DNA of 64,000 bases from Cymbidium sinense (Eukaryota > Streptophyta > Magnoliopsida > Asparagales > Orchidaceae), in NCBI GenBank assembly GCA_021442155.1, contig CM038214.1, forward strand, positions 50,040,703 through 50,104,702, written 5' to 3'. Positions 59,607 to 64,000 of this stretch are shown here, in pieces. How positions within the stretch are numbered: the first letter of the stretch is position 1; each line of letters opens with the position of its first letter. Under the pieces are notes generated by a model. The model searched no databases. It saw only the letters and a program-made list of their open reading frames with translations, and was not told where the DNA came from. Position numbers and translations under genes: made by a program.

Positions 59607-60640
59607 TTGATGATGACGATTATTGCTTATTCATCACCAATCATTTGGAATATGATAGGTTATTTTCAAATCACATTAACTCATTTGGAAAAAAAATACC
59701 CTACCTGGTTAGCCAGAATCATCACAGTTAAGAAAAAGAATGGCCAAATTCACATATGTGTCGATTTTAAGGATTTAAATAAGGCATGCCCAAAAGATGA
59801 ATTTCTACTACCAATCCTGGAGTTGTTGGTGGACATTGTCTCATCTCATGTAGTCTTCTCCTTCATGGATGGCTCATCTAGTTATAACCAATTAAAGATG
59901 GCCCCTAAAGATGAAAGAAACACTGCATTTAGAACCCCGATCAGAATCTATTACTATAAAATCATGCCTTTCAGCCTTAGAAATGTTGGTGCTACATACC
60001 AGTGGGCTATGACTCGAATCTTCAATGAACTCATTCATCATAAAATTGAGTGCTATGTTGATGATCTTGTGCACAAAAGTAAAGAAAAGGAACACCATCT
60101 CTTTGACTTGAGAGTATTTTTCAAATAATTAAAATAATTTAACCTCAAAATGAACCCCCTGAAATGTGCATTCGAAATAGCTTCAGGAAATTTTCTTGGG
60201 TTTGTTGTCCGACACTAGAGAATCAAAATTGATCTTGAGAAGATTAAGGCTATATTAGAAATGCCTCCCCCAAAAAATTTGACTCAACTCAAATCATTCT
60301 AAGGGCAGATGGCGTATCTAACAAGCTTAATATCAAACCTATCGAAAAGATATCAGCCATTCTCAGCACTTGTTAAAAAGGATGCCAAGTTTAAGTAGGA
60401 TAACAAATGTGAGCATGCCTTCGAAGACATCAAGCATTACTTGATGACACCGTTCATTCTAGTAGCCCCTATTCTGGTCAAGCCACTCAAATTTTACACT
60501 ACTGCATTAGAAGACTCCTTTTGTGCTTTATTGGCCCAAGCTAATGATGAAGGGAAGGAAAACACACTCTACTACCTCAGCTATCATCTAATCCCTACTG
60601 AGGAAATTATCCACCCTTTAAGAAGTATTGCCTAGCTTTA
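59607..60640 (+). pseudogene. Ty3-type reverse transcriptase and RNase H, broken
   Basis: The open part (59607-60128) contains VKKKNGQIHICVDFKDLNKA, FSFMDGSSSYNQLKMAPKDE, MPFSLRNVGATYQWAM and the catalytic YVDD, in the order expected for Ty3/gypsy reverse transcriptase. After a stop at 60126-60128 the same frame continues with MNPLKCAFEIASGNFLGFVV, EMPPPKNLTQLKSF and FEDIKHYLMTP, the thumb/connection region. RNase H follows (60441-60635: LKFYTTALEDSFCALLAQ, GKENTLYYLSYHL), with its Asp replaced in the usual YTTA.D form. Several in-frame stops remain. It is related to Tat elements by wording such as DLNKACPKD and NEEGKENALYYLS-like sequence. Confidence 0.88.
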
Positions 60641-60920
60641 ATCTTTGTATCCCAAAAGCTACACCACTACATGCTTCCACATAAGGAGAACTTAATCTCT
60701 AGGATTAATCCACTACAGTATCTCATGATATGATCTATCAGATGGTTGAAACAATGATCCATGATCCTCTCATGGTTTGACATTACCTTGTACCCCCATG
60801 CGGTGAAAGTACAAGAGCTAGATTTCTTAGCGCACACCCACTTCTCTGACTCTCTTAGTGATGATCTCCCGATGACAAATCATGAACTTAGGGGATACTA
60901 GCATTCACTGCTAGGAGATG

Positions 60921-61370
60921 TACTTTGATGGTGCAGCTTCCTCTCAAAGAGGAGAAAAACCACAATCTATTATTCCAAGAAAGGCAGGGGTAGGAATAGT
61001 TCTATAAACTCCAGACCACGATGTGATGAGATTCTAATATCATCTCTCCAATCTTTGAACCAACAACGAAGCTAAATATGAGGCTCTAATTGCTAGTCTA
61101 GAGTTAGTCGTTACTCTAATCATCCAGAACATCAACACCTTCGGGGATTCTCAACTAGTTATCAACCAAATCATTGGGTCCTATAAGGTTATAAAGCCTA
61201 AGCTCCATCACTACCACAAGTACACCATAGAGTTGTTAGCCCAAATCCTAGAGGTTTCCATTTATAAGATTCCTCGAGGAGAGAATGTCATAGTGTATGC
61301 TTTAGGCAAGCTTGCCAAAGAGTTGGCATGTCCAAAGGATGAGTCCATATTAATAAAGGTCTAAGATAGA
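60921..61370 (+). pseudogene. Second RNase H of the Tat-type element, broken
   Basis: Same frame as the reverse transcriptase. It begins YFDGAASSQRGE (first Asp). After stops it gives TNNEAKYEALIASLELV (catalytic Glu), then NTFGDSQLVINQIIGSYK (next Asp), and a tail ELLAQILEVSIYKIPRGEN. This NNEAEYEAL / GDSQLVVNQ pattern is the extra RNase H that Tat-lineage elements carry between the polymerase module and integrase. Stops near 61005 and 61030 show decay. Confidence 0.8.
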
Positions 61371-61667
61371 CAAGTCTTATCATATTGAACTCATCAAAAG
61401 TACTATCTTGAAGGGGAGGTTGCCTTTTCCAAGAAGGAAGAGGAGTTATATTGGAGGCAACCATTCATGGATTACCTAAATAAACTACCTAAAAGAGAAG
61501 TCAAGAGTAGATGAAAAACATCACTTTCCTGCACTCTTGTGGATGGTGTCTTGTACTGGCAGTCTTTCAATCATATGTGGTTAAGTTATTTAGACAAGTA
61601 CGAAGCCTGTAAGATTATGATCAAGGTACACTCAAGATTATGTTGAGCCAACCAAGCTAGTCCAAAG

Positions 61668-62668
61668 ATGAAAGCTAAGATCAGGAGACTAGGATACCAC
61701 TGGTCGTCGATGATCAAAGATTGCATGGAGAAGGCTAGGCGATGCCACCAATATCAAATACACAGTGTGGTCCTACACCAACCACCCAACATTCTACATC
61801 TTACATTATCATCATGGCCATTCAAGTGTTGGGGTACCAATATAGTGGGTCTGATTGATTCTCCATCTTCCAAGAGTCATCGATTCATCTTAGCTACTAC
61901 TGACTACTTTTCTAAATGGGTGAAGGTGATTTTGCATAGAGGTCCACTGCATGTGCTCAGTTTTTAGGAACCATATATCGTATATAGGTTGAGTACCTCG
62001 ATGAATTATATCTAATAATGGTACTCATTCAAGAGCATGAGATCAACTTTTTTAGAATCATAACATAGATTGAGGATATTCTACCATCAACTACTCGAGG
62101 GCAAACTTCTTAGCAGAAGCCATAAAAAAACTCTAATCAAAATACTAAAGAAGACACTCGACAACAATAAGTGATAGTAGCATGAGAAGTTAGTTGAAGC
62201 CTTGTGGGCCTACCACACCACATATAGAACTCTAACTCAGTCTACTCCATTCTCCTTAGTATATGGGTCTGAAGCCATCTACCATTATAAATCCAACTCC
62301 CATCACTAAGGATAGTTATGGGTAGCAAGATTAAAATAGAGCAGAACACCAAGTTACGATTAGAAGAGCTCGAAGGTTTGGAGGAGAGACACTTGTGCTT
62401 ATGCCAAAAGCTTGAGTTGTACAAAGCTAAAATGATTCAAGCTCACATCAAGTTGGTATTCCATAGAGCTTTTCAAGTAGGAGAGCTTATTTTAGTTTTG
62501 AGAAGATCAATTGTTGCCCATCGTAAGATGGGAGGAAAGTTTGAACCCACTTGGGAATGCCCTTTTTCCACAAAGAAAACCTACCAAAGAGAATCTTATC
62601 AACTTAGTAATCATAAGGGAGAGTGCACAATGCTTCCAATCAACGGGCTCTACTTAAAAATATTATAA
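61668..62668 (+). pseudogene. Ty3-type integrase, broken, catalytic Asp residues lost
   Basis: The zinc-binding end is seen in RRLGYHWSSMIKDCMEKARR, then CHQYQ (the last Cys of the usual C-x2-C is Tyr). The core follows as WPFKCWGTNIVGLI and then FILATTDYFSKWVKV. The first catalytic Asp, expected as W.MDIVG, is Asn. Near 62005 the second, expected as ISDNGT, reads ISNNGT, so both Asp codons appear changed to Asn. After a shift between 61967 and 62318 the C-terminal part reads FQVGELILVLRRSI, KFEPTWECPF and PINGLYLK, a common ending for Ty3 polyproteins. It cannot be active. Confidence 0.82.
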
Positions 62669-63803
62669 ATCATGTTTGAAAATAATTATCATCAATGAAA
62701 ATTACATTTCAAATTTAACCTCTTCCATGTTGAAAGTATTCTTGTTTGTGAATCTACCATGACGTGTTTACGATAGGTGTAAAGAACTCGAGTGGTGTCC
62801 TATCCTTCATTGACACAAGACAAACATAAACTACACACAAACATATAAAATAAATAAATATCTGTTATCATGGGCTACTCTGAGTTGAAATACTGCCCTT
62901 AGTGGCACTCACTTAGTAGCTGCTCTAGGTCAGGCTGACGTGCTACTCTATTAGTGTGTCACCCCAGCGGTCTTATTACTTTGGAGGATCTAAGTCTACT
63001 ACACTTTCCTTCCTTGCCACTTTGCATTGAGGCCTTATTAGTTTGGTAGGCCTTACTACGTGGCTAGCAAGCTACCTCATGTTGGCTTCATTTAAGAGGA
63101 TGTGAGTATGCTACACTTTCTTCTTGGATTATCCGTCATGCACTAATTGGGTATAGTATATTTGACATTTAGGATAAGTCCCCTAGTAGATCCTTCCCTC
63201 TTGATTGCTTCAAGTTTAGGTCCAGTCCATCCTCGGGGCTCCTCGCTTAGTAGTGGCTCTAGGTCAGATAGCATCTATTCTTTTGATGATAGACTATTTC
63301 AATGATCGGTTCTACTTGAGAAGTTGTAAGCCTACATGCTTTCTTTCCAGATTGATCATTGCGCACCGACGGGAACCTTAGGTTGGTCAATTCTCACTAT
63401 GCTGATGGATATACCACTCATGTTGACAGATACACCTTAGGTTGGTTGGTTCTCCAACCTTAGGATACACCACTCATGGCATACATAAGTCTTCTATGTT
63501 TTCTCCTTGAGTTGACCACTGTACACCTATAGGCTTTCTTTTTCAAGGCTCAGGATAATGTTCCTGGCTGCACCTCCCCTGTAGGCACTATATTTGGATC
63601 ACATCCTTTGTGACCCCATTTAGACACTACCCAGGATACTATGAAATTGGATAGTTCCCCTTTCTTAGTAACCACCCCTGTGGTTAGAGAATCTATCCTA
63701 TGGATGTGTAGATTCTTCCTTGGTCAAATAAATTTGAGATAGGTCAAGGCCGACATAACCCATTCTTAGTGTGGTCCCATGCACACCAACTGTGTCCACA
63801 CAA

Positions 63804-63805
<2 letters not shown>
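62669..63805. other. Repetitive non-coding region downstream of the Ty3-type element
   Basis: No coding signal. Diverged internal repeats are visible. CTTAGTAGCTGCTCTAGGTCAG at 62912 returns as CTTAGTAGTGGCTCTAGGTCAG at 63246. ACCTTAGGTTGG at 63375 returns at 63434, followed in both cases by ACCACTCATG. Pyrimidine-rich phrases ending in GATTGATCATTGCGCACC-like sequence occur near 63115, 63335 and 63490. It may be the 3' untranslated part of the retrotransposon, which is often repeat-rich in Tat elements, but no LTR is evident. Confidence 0.5.
63375..63479. repeat. Two-copy imperfect tandem repeat, about 58 bp
   Basis: ACCTTAGGTTGG starts at 63375 and again at 63434. The matching A(T/C)ACCACTCATG ends near 63422 and near 63478. 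The period is about 57-59 bases. Confidence 0.6.

Positions 63806-63810
<5 letters not shown>

Positions 63811-63878
<68 letters not shown>
63811..63878. repeat. (AT)34 microsatellite
   Basis: A pure dinucleotide run of 68 bases. The sequence just left (CATATA) extends it with one slip. Its length makes it prone to slippage and to assembly error. The Ile/Tyr open frame across it is meaningless. Confidence 0.97.
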
Positions 63879-63881
<3 letters not shown>

Positions 63882-64000
63882 TCACTTATGGATTAGGACA
63901 GTGATACCATTTCCCAAGCAGTATCCTATCTTTAGGGCAATGTCTAAAACTCACCATAGGAATCGTCTGACTACTCTTGAATTAATATAAGTCTCCAGTG
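63879..64000. other. Unassigned sequence at the right edge
   Basis: About 120 bases of mixed sequence with no gene, repeat or motif that I recognise. Confidence 0.5.

Larger units (their letters stand above)
58900..62668 (+). mobile_element. Ty3/gypsy-like retrotransposon internal region, Tat type, degenerate
   Basis: Plus strand. In order: a possible gag tail (58998-59120), reverse transcriptase (59664-60128), its RNase H (60130-60640), a second RNase H (60921-61365), integrase (61668-62060) and the integrase C-terminal part (62318-62668). A second RNase H between the usual RNase H and integrase is a mark of the Tat lineage of plant Ty3 elements. The parts from 58998 to 61967 all sit in one reading frame, broken by many point stops and few indels. 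The last part is in another frame. I could not see LTRs, a primer-binding site or a protease, so the element ends are unknown. Confidence 0.85.

Noticed and set aside
63769..63990. Plus-strand open frame of alternating Ile/Tyr
   Set aside because: It is produced by the (AT)34 microsatellite.
1..64000. CRISPR-like array, tRNA, rRNA or bacterial-type operon
   Set aside because: Short-period repeats are telomere-like with no unique spacers. No cloverleaf or rRNA sequence was recognised, and all coding traces belong to eukaryotic retroelements or the GRP fragments.

Overview
This window looks like repeat-rich, essentially gene-free heterochromatin from a flowering plant. Three things point there. 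Arabidopsis-type telomeric heptamers (TTTAGGG) and derivatives cover about 35 kb. There are plant L1-type LINEs with a DUF4283/zinc-knuckle ORF1. The right end carries a decayed Ty3/gypsy element of the Tat type with two RNase H domains, and fragments of a plant glycine-rich RNA-binding protein gene recur. I cannot name the species. I found no intact protein-coding gene and no RNA gene.

Layout: 1-11.6 kb is diverged telomere-derived satellite with two fragments of a glycine-rich RNA-binding protein pseudogene (1-133 and about 6.38-6.83 kb). Next come two L1-type LINEs on the minus strand (11.60-20.75 kb, near full length; 21.27-25.25 kb, 5'-truncated), separated by about 0.5 kb of telomere-like repeat. 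From 25.25 to 40.26 kb the satellite shows clear higher-order organisation and is interrupted by a third LINE (27.98-32.64 kb). A fourth, rearranged LINE fills 40.26-45.17 kb. More satellite follows to 57.07 kb, holding a 0.5 kb LINE 3' end (47.64-48.16 kb) and a third pseudogene fragment (54.60-55.04 kb). The satellite then ends abruptly. The last 7 kb is TG-rich spacer with a roughly 160 bp tandem repeat, the Tat-like element (58.9-62.7 kb), repetitive non-coding DNA and an (AT)34 microsatellite.

The satellite is not a plain telomere. It is built from a T-rich body (TTTAGG, TTTATTTTA words), a run of TTTAGGG-like heptamers, and a recurring junction box (T-run, A-run, then roughly TTAAGTAAACCAGTAGG). 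In 25-39 kb two kinds of box alternate at about 0.6 and 1.4 kb, giving a higher-order unit near 2.1 kb. Cutting out the LINE at 27.98-32.64 kb brings the flanking boxes back to about 0.5 kb, so that LINE arrived after the unit had been amplified.

All LINE 3' ends and both pseudogene copies that retain their 3' flank share one orientation, with the poly(A) side at the left. The plus strand of the satellite supplies TTT/A sites at nearly every repeat and the minus strand supplies almost none, so ordinary L1-type target-primed insertion would give this polarity. Good target-site duplications are visible for two LINEs and a probable one for a third. I regard this polarised telomere-derived 'LINE trap' and the higher-order satellite as the most interesting content here.
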